From assembly GCA_942493385.1 (NCBI GenBank), contig OW818699.1:1054001-1118000 (forward strand): 64,000 nucleotides of DNA, read 5' to 3'. Both the position numbers and the translations under genes were made by a program. Below, piece after piece: positions 28,184 through 38,391 of this stretch (position 1 is the first letter of the stretch; each line of letters starts with the position of its first letter). Below the pieces are notes generated by a model that was not told where the DNA came from, ran no database searches, and saw only the letters and a program-made list of their open reading frames with translations. The DNA comes from UBA8389 sp942493385. GTDB taxonomy: Bacteria; Bacteroidota; Bacteroidia; Bacteroidales; UBA1402.

Positions 28184-31100
28184 CTATTCAAGCAATTTTC
28201 GAATGCTTTCTTCATCCGCGTTCTCCGTGTAGTAAATGATGAATTCCTTGGGTGACATCCCAAAAAAGTCATGGAAATTGTACGAGAAATACGAATGACT
28301 TGAAAAGCCAACTTTATACGCCACTTCAGAAACGTTCACTTTATTGTTCACCAACAAATAGGCGGCTTGTTTCAAGCGAATGGATTTGATCAGACTGCTG
28401 GGCGAGATGCCAAGAATCTCCTTCAGTTTACGGTTCAGGTGAACTCTGCTGAATCCAACATCCTTGCTGAGTTCTTCTACGCTCATGTCACTGTCCTCCA
28501 GATGTTCCTTGATGTAATCAATCACTTTTTTAACCAACTTGTCATCGGCAGAATCAATGGAAATGGAATCGTAATTGTATCCCATGTCGGTGCGGTGAAT
28601 CTTATTCTTTATTTTTTCCCGAACCCTAATTGCCTGACCGATAGCACCTTTCAACATCAGAATATTGAATGGCTTGGTCAGAAAACGGTCGGCATGCAGC
28701 TCCATACTTTGCATCTGAAGTTTTTCAGAGCCTTCCGAGGTCAATAGAATGACAGGAATGGAGTCTGTTTCCGGATTGCTCTTAATTCGCTGACAAAGTT
28801 CCAACCCATTACCATCAGGCATCATATAGTCGGTAACCACAACGTCCGGATGAACGCTGAGAAGTTGCTTCCAAGCCTTATTTCCGCTATTGCTGATTAG
28901 GATGTTGTAATCAAAAAGTTCTTTTTTAAGAAAGCGGCAGAAATCTTCATCGTCATCCACAATCAAGATGGTGTTTTTATTTTTGGGCTCCTTTTCCTCC
29001 GTTTCTTCTTCGAAAGAGGTGGTATCGATGAAATCTTTGTCGGAAATGGTTTCGAAGTCCATATCGTCTCGATGTTCCGAATCTTTATCGTGTACTCGTG
29101 GAGTCAGTTCCGTATCAGACAAGTGAGCATTGCCCAGAGGGATCCGAACTGTAAACTCAACGCCCTCATTTCCAATATTATGAGCCTCGATGGATCCGTG
29201 ATGAAGCAATACCAGTTCATGAGTCAGATGCAATCCAATACCCGTTCCGGAGGCGTCATGAGGCGTATTTCCTTGATAGAACCGCTCGAAAATGTGATTC
29301 AGGTCGTTTTCATCAATGGGCGATCCGGTGTTGAACAGTTTGATTTCTGCAAATTCACTGACTAAGGGATCCTTGATTTCTCCACGATTAATGACGTCAT
29401 TAATTCGAATCAGGATTTTTCCAGAAATGGGAGTGAATTTGAAGGCATTGGACAAAATGTTGTAAATGATCTTGTCGAAATTATTACCGTCGATCCATAG
29501 GTTAAGATGATCGCTTTCGCTGGATTCCATCGTGAAACTGATCTGCTTGACGGTTGCCAGATTCTTAAAGGAAAGCATAATGCCTTTGATGACACCGATC
29601 AAGTCCTGTTCCTCAAAATGAAGTGTCAATTGCCTGTTGTCCAGTTTCCGGATATCCAATAATTGATTGATGGTTTTTAGAATTCGCATGGAATTCCGGT
29701 ACATGAGTTTGTACATTTCCGTGGTTTCCAAATCAGTAACGGAGTTCATCAGTTTCTTCAGAGGAGAAACAACGAGTGTTAGGGGAGTTCTGATTTCATG
29801 AGCGATGCTGGTGAACAATCGGAGTTTATCTTCCTTGACCTGTTCGTTGTATTGGGCCATTTCCAGTATTCTGCGCTGTTCCTGCTTATTCAAATAGAAC
29901 CGATAGGTAAAATACAAGATCACTAGAATCAGCATTAAATACAGAATCCTGGCCAATATGCTTGTGTACCAAGGGTTTGAAATGATCACTCGGATGCTGC
30001 GGGTGGTCACATCATTGCTTTCCTCATTGAAATACCCTTTGACTTCAAGGGTGTACCTGCCGGGAGGGAGACTCGCATACGTGACTTTCGCATTGGAGGC
30101 ATCCGTGTAATGCCAATTGTTATCGTAACCGGTCAGCCGGTAGGAATAATTTACCTTTTGCGGACTGGCATATTCCTGAGCCGTAAAGTACATGGTGAAG
30201 GTATTGTCCTTATAGCTCAATTTAAGCCGTTTTGCTTTTGAAAGAGAGGCATCCAACACATTCTTCGACTTATTATTGTTGTTATAATCGACGAATTTAT
30301 TGTTGATGTTCAACTCCGTAAAAAAGATGGGTTGAATGTGATACTGCTGTTCATTCACTTGCATCGGATCCACTTTGACGACACCATTGTCGCCTCCGAA
30401 CAACAGCGAACCGGACTTGTCTTTATAGACCGATCCATACCTGAATTCACCGATGTGGAATCCGTCGAAGGAACTGTAGGTACGGATGTGCCTATTTTTT
30501 AAGTTCAGCCTGGATAAATTTTTAGGAGTGGTAAACCACAACGATTGGTCCTTTCCAAATGCCATTGACATGATGTTGCTTGAACCAAGGTTTTTACCAA
30601 GATCGACCAACGTTGCCTTGTTTTTTTTCATGTTGTATTCCACCATGCCCGAACTGGTGCCGATGTACAATTTGTTATCAACCTCTTCGTAACAATTGGT
30701 CGGAAAATAACCTCCAATACCGATATCGACATTCAGTACCCGACCATGGTCGACATCGTAATAAAATGATCCTTCCGACGTACCAACCCACAATCTACCC
30801 GTGGCATCCAGATGCAACGAGCGAACCCATTTGTTTATTTCGGCATTGACATGTCTCAGCTTGCCAGTAGTCAAATCGATGATATCGAAGCAACCACCGT
30901 TGGTTCCCACATACAGATAGTTCCGTAAAGCATCGTATTCCAAGCACATGACCTTATTGTTGGACAGTTGTTTGGTTAGTTCTGATTGAATGAATGCACC
31001 TCCCTTTGAACAAAAAAGGCCCTTGCCGTAACTGCCAGCCCAAACGGTACCGGTTTTGTCAGCCATTAAGCAAATGATGGAATTGCACGTCAAACCGTCA

Positions 31101-32305
31101 TTGTTTTCGAATTGGTTTTTCAGATTGTTCCCCACTGCTTTAAATACACCACCGCCATCAGTCGCAATCCAGAGATTTTCATTGATGTCATTCGTAAAAG
31201 CCGATACACAGGCACTATTGGCACCTGAATTTTCCTTGGACATGACGTGGTATTCAAATCCTGAAATGGATTTAGGTACGATGAAAAGCCCCTTTTGATA
31301 CAATCCCATCCAAAGATTGCCCACATTGTCTTCTAAAAGTGCGTGGACTTTACTATGCCCAAGGTCGACAAGGTTGTTGTTGAGTACATTAAAACTTTCA
31401 ACTGTCTCTGTAACTCGATTAAAAATCCAAGTTCCTCTGTTCTCTGAACCCAACAAAATGGTACCGTCTTTTTTTACCAAAAGCGATTGCACATTCATGG
31501 TCTGCAGATTAGGATCCATCGGTTTCCGAATGTTCTTTTTGGCGGCATCGTAGATGTAAATTCCTCTGGTAGAAGATCCAATCAAAACATTTCCTGTAGG
31601 TGTATCTTTTTTGAAAACTGTCAAAAGATCTTGTGAAAAATCTTTAAGGATGGCATCATCAATCTGAATGTTAACTCTCTTCAACGATTTCAGATCGATG
31701 ATTCGAAAACCATTATGGTAGGTAAAAGCCCAGAGCCATCCACGGTCATCTAGAATCATTTGGCCGATAAAAAGTGTACCCAGCAGCTGAGTTAGGCGTG
31801 ATGACAATTGTGTGTCTAAGGTGCCTGTCTTGGAATTAACCACAAAAATGCCATGTCCACTGGTACTAACAAAGATTCGATCTTTCTGATTGTCGCCGAC
31901 GATACAAGAAATGGCAAATCTTCTGCTCGGTATTTCAAGGTCAGAAAGCTGGATATACCTGAATTCGTTCTTTTCACTGTCGTATCGGTTTAATCCTTTA
32001 CCTGTTCCAACCCATACTATTTTGTTGGAATCCATGTAAATGCTTGTAATGTCGTTGTTGGTGATGGAAATGGGGTTTTCATCCTGATGCAAAAAATTCT
32101 GAATGTGGTCGCCAATCAGCCGGTCCAACCCGTTTTCTCCGCCAACCCATATGAAACCCTCTTGATCCTGATAAACTGTTTTAATCCTACTGCTAGACAG
32201 TCCTTGGTCGGTCATGTATAATCTGGAGTTCTGGGAATATGCAGTAAAAGAGGTGCATATTAACAGAAATGCGAGTAATAGCGAGTGCCTTATTTTGATC
32301 GTCAT
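28184..32305 (-). CDS. Hybrid two-component system regulator (HTCS)
   Basis: Inner-membrane regulator of 1373 residues that combines sensor kinase and response regulator in one chain. Order: signal peptide; periplasmic sensor of Reg_prop beta-propeller repeats (about 25-640); Y_Y_Y domain (about 700-775); membrane segment (about 783-805); HisKA with His836 in SIAHEIRTPL; HATPase with ILSNAFKFTP and GTGIGL; receiver domain with the phosphoacceptor Asp1159 in VVVTDYMMPD; AraC-type HTH at the C-terminus (about 1270-1370, AAYLLVNNKVNVSEVAYKVG). HTCS proteins of xylan PULs bind xylo-oligosaccharides in the periplasm and activate the locus; XynR of P. bryantii is such a case. It stands at the centre of the locus and probably controls all flanking operons. 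The ATG at 32305 precedes the signal peptide. Confidence 0.97.
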   Translation of the reverse strand: MTIKIRHSLLLAFLLICTSFTAYSQNSRLYMTDQGLSSSRIKTVYQDQEGFIWVGGENGLDRLIGDHIQNFLHQDENPISITNNDITSIYMDSNKIVWVGTGKGLNRYDSEKNEFRYIQLSDLEIPSRRFAISCIVGDNQKDRIFVSTSGHGIFVVNSKTGTLDTQLSSRLTQLLGTLFIGQMILDDRGWLWAFTYHNGFRIIDLKSLKRVNIQIDDAILKDFSQDLLTVFKKDTPTGNVLIGSSTRGIYIYDAAKKNIRKPMDPNLQTMNVQSLLVKKDGTILLGSENRGTWIFNRVTETVESFNVLNNNLVDLGHSKVHALLEDNVGNLWMGLYQKGLFIVPKSISGFEYHVMSKENSGANSACVSAFTNDINENLWIATDGGGVFKAVGNNLKNQFENNDGLTCNSIICLMADKTGTVWAGSYGKGLFCSKGGAFIQSELTKQLSNNKVMCLEYDALRNYLYVGTNGGCFDIIDLTTGKLRHVNAEINKWVRSLHLDATGRLWVGTSEGSFYYDVDHGRVLNVDIGIGGYFPTNCYEEVDNKLYIGTSSGMVEYNMKKNKATLVDLGKNLGSSNIMSMAFGKDQSLWFTTPKNLSRLNLKNRHIRTYSSFDGFHIGEFRYGSVYKDKSGSLLFGGDNGVVKVDPMQVNEQQYHIQPIFFTELNINNKFVDYNNNNKSKNVLDASLSKAKRLKLSYKDNTFTMYFTAQEYASPQKVNYSYRLTGYDNNWHYTDASNAKVTYASLPPGRYTLEVKGYFNEESNDVTTRSIRVIISNPWYTSILARILYLMLILVILYFTYRFYLNKQEQRRILEMAQYNEQVKEDKLRLFTSIAHEIRTPLTLVVSPLKKLMNSVTDLETTEMYKLMYRNSMRILKTINQLLDIRKLDNRQLTLHFEEQDLIGVIKGIMLSFKNLATVKQISFTMESSESDHLNLWIDGNNFDKIIYNILSNAFKFTPISGKILIRINDVINRGEIKDPLVSEFAEIKLFNTGSPIDENDLNHIFERFYQGNTPHDASGTGIGLHLTHELVLLHHGSIEAHNIGNEGVEFTVRIPLGNAHLSDTELTPRVHDKDSEHRDDMDFETISDKDFIDTTSFEEETEEKEPKNKNTILIVDDDEDFCRFLKKELFDYNILISNSGNKAWKQLLSVHPDVVVTDYMMPDGNGLELCQRIKSNPETDSIPVILLTSEGSEKLQMQSMELHADRFLTKPFNILMLKGAIGQAIRVREKIKNKIHRTDMGYNYDSISIDSADDKLVKKVIDYIKEHLEDSDMSVEELSKDVGFSRVHLNRKLKEILGISPSSLIKSIRLKQAAYLLVNNKVNVSEVAYKVGFSSHSYFSYNFHDFFGMSPKEFIIYYTENADEESIRKLLE

Positions 32306-32657
32306 CGTATTTAGATTGAGTGGAAACGATGTAAAAATACAACTATAATCCAAAAAATGGATTACATAAAAGACTATTCGATTAAATTGATTCGAATAAG
32401 TTTAATGCCAAGGGATGCTTAATTCTTCATTTTTGTTTGATGACCAACTGACCTTCCAATGGGATGTTGTAACTTATGATGCAACTTAATTTCTAGACTT
32501 GCAATTCGGACAAAGGGATGCATGAACTCATCAAATTGGGGTTATTGTATCAAAACCTACAATTTTTGATTGCTTGATGTGCCAATTTCTAAAGGATGTA
32601 TTCTTTTAGTGCATCTAATTCTGCTAAAAGCCGATTATTTTTGCAAAAAAAATTGTT
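32306..32657. other. Intergenic region between HTCS and SDR genes
   Basis: This 352-base gap separates the divergent regulator and SDR genes. It holds a plus-strand TAnnTTTG box near its right end (see 32636) and the 9-mer ATTGTATCA at 32544-32552, which also occurs at 16960-16968 in the other divergent regulatory region. I found no convincing -7 box for the HTCS gene, no strong terminator, and no coding sequence or RNA gene. Confidence 0.6.
32636..32643 (+). promoter_or_regulatory. Candidate -7 box for the SDR-GH2-GH67 operon
   Basis: TATTTTTG matches TAnnTTTG exactly and lies 14 bases before the ATG at 32658. No clear TTG is seen at the expected -33 distance, so the box alone supports this call; a T-rich stretch gives chance matches easily. 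Confidence 0.4.
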
Positions 32658-33470
32658 ATGAATGAATTGTTTTCTGTCCGGGACAAAGTGATTGTCATCA
32701 CAGGTGGTACTGGAGTGTTGGGTAGTTGCATTGCCAAATACTTGGCTACTCAGGGTGCGTTTATTGTAGTTCTTGGACGACGTTCTGATGCGGGAAATGA
32801 ACTAGTATCAACTATCAAAAAGGAAGAAGGAGAAGCCATCTTCCTAAAGACCGATGTTTTGAACGCTGAGATCTTGCATGAAAACTTACAGGACATTCTA
32901 TTGGAATATGGACGTGTTGATGGATTGATAAACGCTGCTGGTGGAAATTTGCCTGGGGCAACTATTGCACCGGACGCCACCTTTTTCGACCTTCAACCCG
33001 AAGCGTTCAAGGCTGTTTTGGATTTGAATTTAACAGGCACGGTACTGCCAACTCAAGTTTTTTTGAAGCCGATGGTCAAGCAAGGCAAAGGCTCCATCAT
33101 CAATTTTTCCTCCATGGCTGCATTCCGGCCAATGTCCCGAGTGTGCGGATATGGAGCGGCAAAAGCAGGGATATCAAATTTTACTGCGTACATGGCCCAT
33201 GAATTGGCCAGTAAATTCGGAGAAAAAATCAGAGTGAACGCCGTAGCTCCAGGTTTTTTCTTAACCGAACAAAATCGGTTTCTCCTCACCGAAGAAAGCG
33301 GAAAATTAACCAGTAGGGGTCAGGATGTGATACGCCAAACGCCTTTTGGTAGATTCGGCAAAGCGGAAGAACTTAATGGAACCATTCAATACCTTCTAAG
33401 TGATGCCTCTAGTTTTGTCACGGGTACAGTGGCTGTCGTTGACGGGGGATTCAACACCTTTGCGATGTAA
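32658..33470 (+). CDS. SDR oxidoreductase, probable D-mannonate oxidoreductase (fructuronate reductase)
   Basis: Cytoplasmic 270-residue short-chain dehydrogenase without a signal peptide. It has the cofactor motif TGGTGVLGS near the N-terminus, NAAGG, and the catalytic Ser/Tyr/Lys set in NFSSMAAF and YGAAKAG. The sequence pattern (GGNLPGATIAPD, VNAVAPGFFLTEQNR, VVDGGFNTF) is that of SDRs annotated in many Bacteroidetes as D-mannonate oxidoreductase, which interconverts fructuronate and mannonate. It shares a direction and probably an operon with the GH67 alpha-glucuronidase, so a role in catabolism of released glucuronate makes sense. Isomerase (UxaC) and dehydratase (UxuA) genes are not in the window. 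The substrate assignment rests on family resemblance and context. Confidence 0.8.
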   Translation: MNELFSVRDKVIVITGGTGVLGSCIAKYLATQGAFIVVLGRRSDAGNELVSTIKKEEGEAIFLKTDVLNAEILHENLQDILLEYGRVDGLINAAGGNLPGATIAPDATFFDLQPEAFKAVLDLNLTGTVLPTQVFLKPMVKQGKGSIINFSSMAAFRPMSRVCGYGAAKAGISNFTAYMAHELASKFGEKIRVNAVAPGFFLTEQNRFLLTEESGKLTSRGQDVIRQTPFGRFGKAEELNGTIQYLLSDASSFVTGTVAVVDGGFNTFAM

Positions 33471-33529
33471 CTTTTCCATTACGGGCTTGAAATAAATTCC
33501 GTACATTTATCTGCTCGATTAAAAGCCCC

Positions 33530-36274
33530 ATGATTGACATGCTAATGAAAAGTACGTTTTTTTTTGTAGTTCTTGGACTTCTGACTTCATCAACCAATCC
33601 AATCGCTGCCGTAAATAGGGAACAAGGTTCCTTTCGTGAACGAATTTCAATAAACGAAGGTTGGAAGTTCTTCCGATACGGAGAAAAGGAGAAGACCGAT
33701 CAGTTGAATTACGACGTGCGGCCTGTCGTGACCGATTCCAGAGATGATAAGCCAGCGGATGCCATGCCTACCGACCCGGATGCTGTTTCAGCCAATAGCG
33801 GAGTGCTTAAACCCTGGATTCTGCCATCCGGAAATGAATTCATAGCCGATCCTAGCAAGAGGCATGTCAGACCAACCGGCAATCCTGGAGAAAACTTTCC
33901 TTTTGTACGCAATAATTATGAGGATGTAAACTGGGAAAATGTGAACCTACCTCATGATTGGGCAATCAAGGGTCCTTTTTATGTAGGTGAAAATGTTCCC
34001 GTGGGTGGAGGAATGGGAAGGCTTCCGATACAAGGAGTGGCCTGGTACCGTAAAAAAATCGAGATTCCTGCTTCCGATGCAGGAAAAAGCATTTTTCTGG
34101 ATGTGGATGGTGCCATGTCGTATGCGATGGTCTGGCTGAACGGGAAACTCGTCGGTGGCTGGCCATATGGCTACAGCTCCTGGCGGTTGGATTTGACTCC
34201 CTATTTGAAATTTGGTGGCGAAAACCAATTGGCAGTTCGATTGGATAATCCTGCGAATTCCTCCAGGTGGTATCCTGGAGCCGGACTTTACAGAAACCTT
34301 TGGTTGACTAAAACGGGATCCGTACGGGTAGGGCATTGGGGGACCAAGGTTTTGGTGAGTAAAGTCTCAAAAGCTTCAACCACTATTGAAATGATGGTTA
34401 ATCTGGAAAATGCAGGCGAAAAATCACGAAAGGTTTCTGCTCGAACGGAGATTTTCCAACTAGATACGTGCGATCAAAAAATCGGTACTTCTGTTGCTTC
34501 CATCGAACTCGTCGAAACCATCATCAAGCCAAATTCGACCTCCAACCGAACCGGTTCAGTCGTTCTAAAAAACCCTAGATTGTGGGGGCCAGTTCCCACG
34601 CAAACCCCCAACCGCTATGTGGCAGTTACGACGGTTTCAGCCGATGGAAAGATGGTGGATCGATACGAAACTTGTTTTGGGATACGCGATGTGGTGTTTG
34701 ATCCGGTGAAAGGTATTTTTGTGAATGGAGAGAAGATATTGATCAAAGGTGCCAATCAGCATCATGATTTGGGCGCATTGGGTGGAGCATTCATCGACAG
34801 GGCAGCCGTTCGTCAGTTGGAAATGCTTCGTGATCTGGGTTGCAACGCCATTCGCATGTCGCACAATCCTCCTGCACCTGAGTTGTTGGATATGACAGAC
34901 CGCATGGGTTTCTTGGTCATTGACGAAGTGTACGATTGTTGGCAACGGAAAAAGACTCCACTCGATTTTCACTTGATTTTTGATGACTGGTTTGAGCAAG
35001 ACTTACGTGCCATGATCCGCAGGGACAGGAATCATCCGTCCATTATTCTGTGGAGTTTTGGTAATGAAGTTGGGGAGCAATATACAGGTGAAGAGGGAAC
35101 CGTCTTGGCTAGTAAATTGCATGCTGTAGTAAAAGAGGAAGATACCTCCAGACCAACCACGATTGCTATGAATTATGCCAAGTCAAACATGCCTTTGCCG
35201 GGTGTGCCTGATGTGATTGGATTGAATTATCAAGGTGAAGGCATCCGTTATGACGGGCCATATGCCAATTTGAAGGGCATTACCACGCCTCCTGTATTTC
35301 CGGAATTCCATTCGCAGTTTCCCAATAAAGTCATACTCAGCACCGAAAATGCTTCCACCTTAAGCAGTAGAGGAGAGTACCTATTTCCGGTTTATCCAGG
35401 AAACAGCGCACCCGTACGCAATGGTCAGGGTGGTAATTCCACGACCCATCAGGTCAGTGCTTATGAACTTTACTCCGTCGATTTCGGTTCCTCCCCCGAT
35501 AAAGTATTCGCAACCCTTGACAAGCATCCATACGTGGCTGGTGGTTTCGTCTGGACAGGTTGGGATTACTTGGGTGAACCCACACCATATTATACATCCC
35601 GCAGTTCCTATTCGGGCATTATCGATTTGGCCGGATTCAAAAAAGATCGCTTTTATTTGTACCAGGCATATTGGCGCCCGGATTTTCCAATGGCACACCT
35701 GTTGCCACATTGGACTTGGCCCGACCGAATTGGTCAACTTACACCCGTTCACGTCATGACTTCTGGTGATGAGGCTGAATTGTTCCTTAATGGACGGTCG
35801 CTTGGAAGAAAACTGAAAGCACCTTTCGAATACCGCTTGAGGTGGGATTCGGTAGCTTATGAACCCGGAAAAATCAAGGTTGTCGCCTACAAAAAAGGCA
35901 GGGTTTGGGCAATGGACAGCGTCGTTACAGCTGGAGTCGCACAAAAACTAGAACTTACAGCCGATCGTTCCCAATTGAAAGCAGACGGTGTCGATCTATC
36001 GTTCATTACCCTGCGTGTGTCCGATCAGAACGGCGTGACGATACCAACTGCCAAAAATTCAATCGCTTTTCGCTTGGAAGGTTGCGGAGAAATCGTGGCG
36101 ACGGACAATGGTGATCCGAGTGATATGATTGCATTCCCCTCCAACGTTCGAAACGCTTTCAATGGCTATTGCCTGTTGATTGTTCGGACCAAAAAAGGGG
36201 AGTCGGGTAAAATTCGGATAATTGCCACTTCTGACGGAATGAAAGAGGGTAATCTACTTCTCCAGACAAACTAA
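33530..36274 (+). CDS. GH2 beta-galactosidase with DUF4982 and Big/invasin-like domains
   Basis: Secreted 914-residue GH2 enzyme, distinct from the LacZ-type one in this locus. The sugar-binding domain (about residues 40-260, with NLPHDWAIKGPF and RWYPGAGLYRNLWL) is followed by an Ig-like domain (about 270-390), the TIM barrel (about 395-690), a DUF4982-like domain (about 720-800) and an invasin/Big_1-like domain (about 805-914). Acid/base is Glu513 in LWSFGNEVGEQ and the nucleophile Glu606 in ILSTENAST. The mature start is uncertain: ATGs at 33530, 33539 and 33545 are in frame before one signal peptide. It lies between the SDR and GH67 genes, 59 and 13 bases away. A beta-galactosidase is likely, although this GH2 type includes other exo-beta-glycosidases. 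Confidence 0.9.
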   Translation: MIDMLMKSTFFFVVLGLLTSSTNPIAAVNREQGSFRERISINEGWKFFRYGEKEKTDQLNYDVRPVVTDSRDDKPADAMPTDPDAVSANSGVLKPWILPSGNEFIADPSKRHVRPTGNPGENFPFVRNNYEDVNWENVNLPHDWAIKGPFYVGENVPVGGGMGRLPIQGVAWYRKKIEIPASDAGKSIFLDVDGAMSYAMVWLNGKLVGGWPYGYSSWRLDLTPYLKFGGENQLAVRLDNPANSSRWYPGAGLYRNLWLTKTGSVRVGHWGTKVLVSKVSKASTTIEMMVNLENAGEKSRKVSARTEIFQLDTCDQKIGTSVASIELVETIIKPNSTSNRTGSVVLKNPRLWGPVPTQTPNRYVAVTTVSADGKMVDRYETCFGIRDVVFDPVKGIFVNGEKILIKGANQHHDLGALGGAFIDRAAVRQLEMLRDLGCNAIRMSHNPPAPELLDMTDRMGFLVIDEVYDCWQRKKTPLDFHLIFDDWFEQDLRAMIRRDRNHPSIILWSFGNEVGEQYTGEEGTVLASKLHAVVKEEDTSRPTTIAMNYAKSNMPLPGVPDVIGLNYQGEGIRYDGPYANLKGITTPPVFPEFHSQFPNKVILSTENASTLSSRGEYLFPVYPGNSAPVRNGQGGNSTTHQVSAYELYSVDFGSSPDKVFATLDKHPYVAGGFVWTGWDYLGEPTPYYTSRSSYSGIIDLAGFKKDRFYLYQAYWRPDFPMAHLLPHWTWPDRIGQLTPVHVMTSGDEAELFLNGRSLGRKLKAPFEYRLRWDSVAYEPGKIKVVAYKKGRVWAMDSVVTAGVAQKLELTADRSQLKADGVDLSFITLRVSDQNGVTIPTAKNSIAFRLEGCGEIVATDNGDPSDMIAFPSNVRNAFNGYCLLIVRTKKGESGKIRIIATSDGMKEGNLLLQTN

Positions 36275-36287
36275 TAAATCCATAATA

Positions 36288-38366
36288 ATGACTATTTATC
36301 GAAATTTCGTATCAAAATGCAGTCTGCTGCTCATCGGTATTTTTTGTGTGCAATCCATGGTTGCTGTCGATGGCAGTGAACTTTGGTTGTCAAAACAAGC
36401 GACAAGACGTGTGTCGATACAGGGTTCGTTGAAGACACCCATGTTGCAATTGGCAGGCAAAGAACTGCAGAATGGCTGGCAGGGTGTTGATGGCGTTACC
36501 TTCAAGTTCAGCATAAAAAAAGACAAGTCCCTTAGTAAGGATGGTTTCAAATTGGATTCAACCAGCATACAGGCCAATACCGAACAAGGAATTCTTTACG
36601 GGGTTTATGACTTGTTGCGCAGGCAGCAAATAAACCAATCCGTAAGCAATGTTGTTAGCAACCCTTCCTACGAGTTTCGTATTTTGAATCATTGGGACAA
36701 TCCTGATGGCTCTGTTGAACGCGGTTATGCAGGGCGTTCCATTTTTTGGAGGGGTCGCGGCGAACAATTAGCAGTGACTGAAGCCGATCGTACTCTTTGG
36801 CAGAAATATGCCAGAGCCAACGCCTCCATCGGTATCAACGGCTCCGTACTCAACAACGTCAATGCCAATCCGAAGGCACTGAGTGCTGACTTCTTGTTAA
36901 GAACCAGTGCCGTAGCCAAGGAGCTTCGTCCGTATGGCATCAAAGTGTATCTGAGCATCAACTTTTCTTCACCGGCATCGCTCGGCAAGTTGAAAACATC
37001 CGATCCACTGAATCCTGAAGTGATAAGTTGGTGGAATTCAAAAGTGAAAGAGGTTTATCAACTGATACCCGATTTCGGCGGTTTCTTGGTGAAAGCCAAC
37101 AGCGAAGGGCTTCCTGGCCCACAGGATTTCGGAAGAACCCATGCCGATGGTGCCAACATGTTGGCCGACGCACTCAAACCGTTTGGCGGCATCGTCATGT
37201 GGCGTGCCTTCGTATATAGTCCATCCGACAAGGACAGAGCCAAGCAGGCGTACAATGAATTCGTACCCCTGGATGGTCAATTTAGGGACAATGTTATCAT
37301 TCAGGTTAAAAATGGCCCCGTCGATTTCCAACCTCGTGAACCATTCAGTCCTTTGTTCGGTGCGCTCAAGAAAACGATGATCATGCCTGAATTGCAAATC
37401 ACACAGGAATACTTGGGCCACTCCTTGCAGTTGGTTTATTTGGCTCCCATGTGGGAGGAATTGCTACAAAGTGACACCCATCAGGAAGGTCAAGGCAGCA
37501 CCGTTGCCAAGTGTACGGATGGAAGTTTGTTCAATCCGAAGCATACGGCCATTGCCGGTGTTGCCAATATTGGTTTGGATACCGACTGGTGTGGCAATAC
37601 CTTTGCACAATCCAACTGGTATGCGTTCGGCAGGCTGGCTTGGGATAATAACTTGAAAAGCGAATCGATCGCTTTGGAATGGCTGAAGCAAACATTCAGT
37701 CCCGAACAGGCATCATCGAAAAACGCAATTGCTCAGAATTGGCAGAAAGCCTTTCTGACACCTGTTTGTCAATTGATGCTTCAATCGCATGAAGCGGCAG
37801 TTAATTATTCTATGCCACTGGGTTTGCACCACATTTTTGCCGGAAACCATCATTACGGCCCAGGGCCTTGGTATGCACCTCGCGGCCTTCGAAAAGATTG
37901 GACACCACCTTATTACCATCAGGCCGACTCGATGGGTATTGGATTTGACCGAACCAGCAAGGGTAGCAACGCCGTTTCACAATACCACGAGCCTTTAAGT
38001 TCGATGCTTGAAAAGGCTGAAACTTGTCCTGAAAACTTGCTGCTATGGTTTCATCATGTACCTTGGACGTACCGAATGAAGAGCGGTAAGATTCTTTGGG
38101 ATGAATTGTGTATGAAGTATAATATAGGTGTAAACAACATACGTGGATTTCAGAAAACCTGGGATCAGATGCAGCCTTATGTTGATAACGATCGATTTAT
38201 GGATGTTCAACGCATGCTCCGTCGCCACACGCGTGACGCACAAATATGGAAAGACGGTTGTATCCTTTATTTTCAACAATTCAGCAAGTTGCCTATACCT
38301 CTTGAGGTGGAACGCCCCATTTACAACTTGGATGCATTGATGAAAATGGAAATGCTGTATCCATAA
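36288..38366 (+). CDS. aguA: GH67 alpha-glucuronidase
   Basis: Secreted 692-residue alpha-glucuronidase that removes (4-O-methyl-)glucuronate from the non-reducing-end xylose of aldouronic acids, the products of GH10 and GH30 xylanases. The family is clear: RILNHWDNPDGSVERGYAG, Glu273 in KANSEGLPGP (acid), Asp346 in GPVDFQPREP and Glu374 in ITQEYLGH (base pair) all match. The length fits GH67. A signal peptide ending QSMVA indicates the periplasm. The Prevotella bryantii xylan cluster also contains an alpha-glucuronidase-like gene. It ends the SDR-GH2-GH67 operon; a 169-base regulatory region with an inverted repeat follows. The symbol aguA is the usual name for the family and is not derived from a strain annotation. 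Confidence 0.97.
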   Translation: MTIYRNFVSKCSLLLIGIFCVQSMVAVDGSELWLSKQATRRVSIQGSLKTPMLQLAGKELQNGWQGVDGVTFKFSIKKDKSLSKDGFKLDSTSIQANTEQGILYGVYDLLRRQQINQSVSNVVSNPSYEFRILNHWDNPDGSVERGYAGRSIFWRGRGEQLAVTEADRTLWQKYARANASIGINGSVLNNVNANPKALSADFLLRTSAVAKELRPYGIKVYLSINFSSPASLGKLKTSDPLNPEVISWWNSKVKEVYQLIPDFGGFLVKANSEGLPGPQDFGRTHADGANMLADALKPFGGIVMWRAFVYSPSDKDRAKQAYNEFVPLDGQFRDNVIIQVKNGPVDFQPREPFSPLFGALKKTMIMPELQITQEYLGHSLQLVYLAPMWEELLQSDTHQEGQGSTVAKCTDGSLFNPKHTAIAGVANIGLDTDWCGNTFAQSNWYAFGRLAWDNNLKSESIALEWLKQTFSPEQASSKNAIAQNWQKAFLTPVCQLMLQSHEAAVNYSMPLGLHHIFAGNHHYGPGPWYAPRGLRKDWTPPYYHQADSMGIGFDRTSKGSNAVSQYHEPLSSMLEKAETCPENLLLWFHHVPWTYRMKSGKILWDELCMKYNIGVNNIRGFQKTWDQMQPYVDNDRFMDVQRMLRRHTRDAQIWKDGCILYFQQFSKLPIPLEVERPIYNLDALMKMEMLYP

Positions 38367-38391
38367 TTATATAGATTCTCCATTCTGAAAG

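Noticed and set aside
32340..32347. -7 box for the HTCS gene (TATAGTTG on the minus strand)
   Set aside because: It has one mismatch to TAnnTTTG and no TTG at a fitting distance.
35381..35944. Minus-strand frame of 187 codons within the GH2 gene
   Set aside because: It is antisense to the conserved end of the barrel and the DUF4982-like region; no supporting motif.
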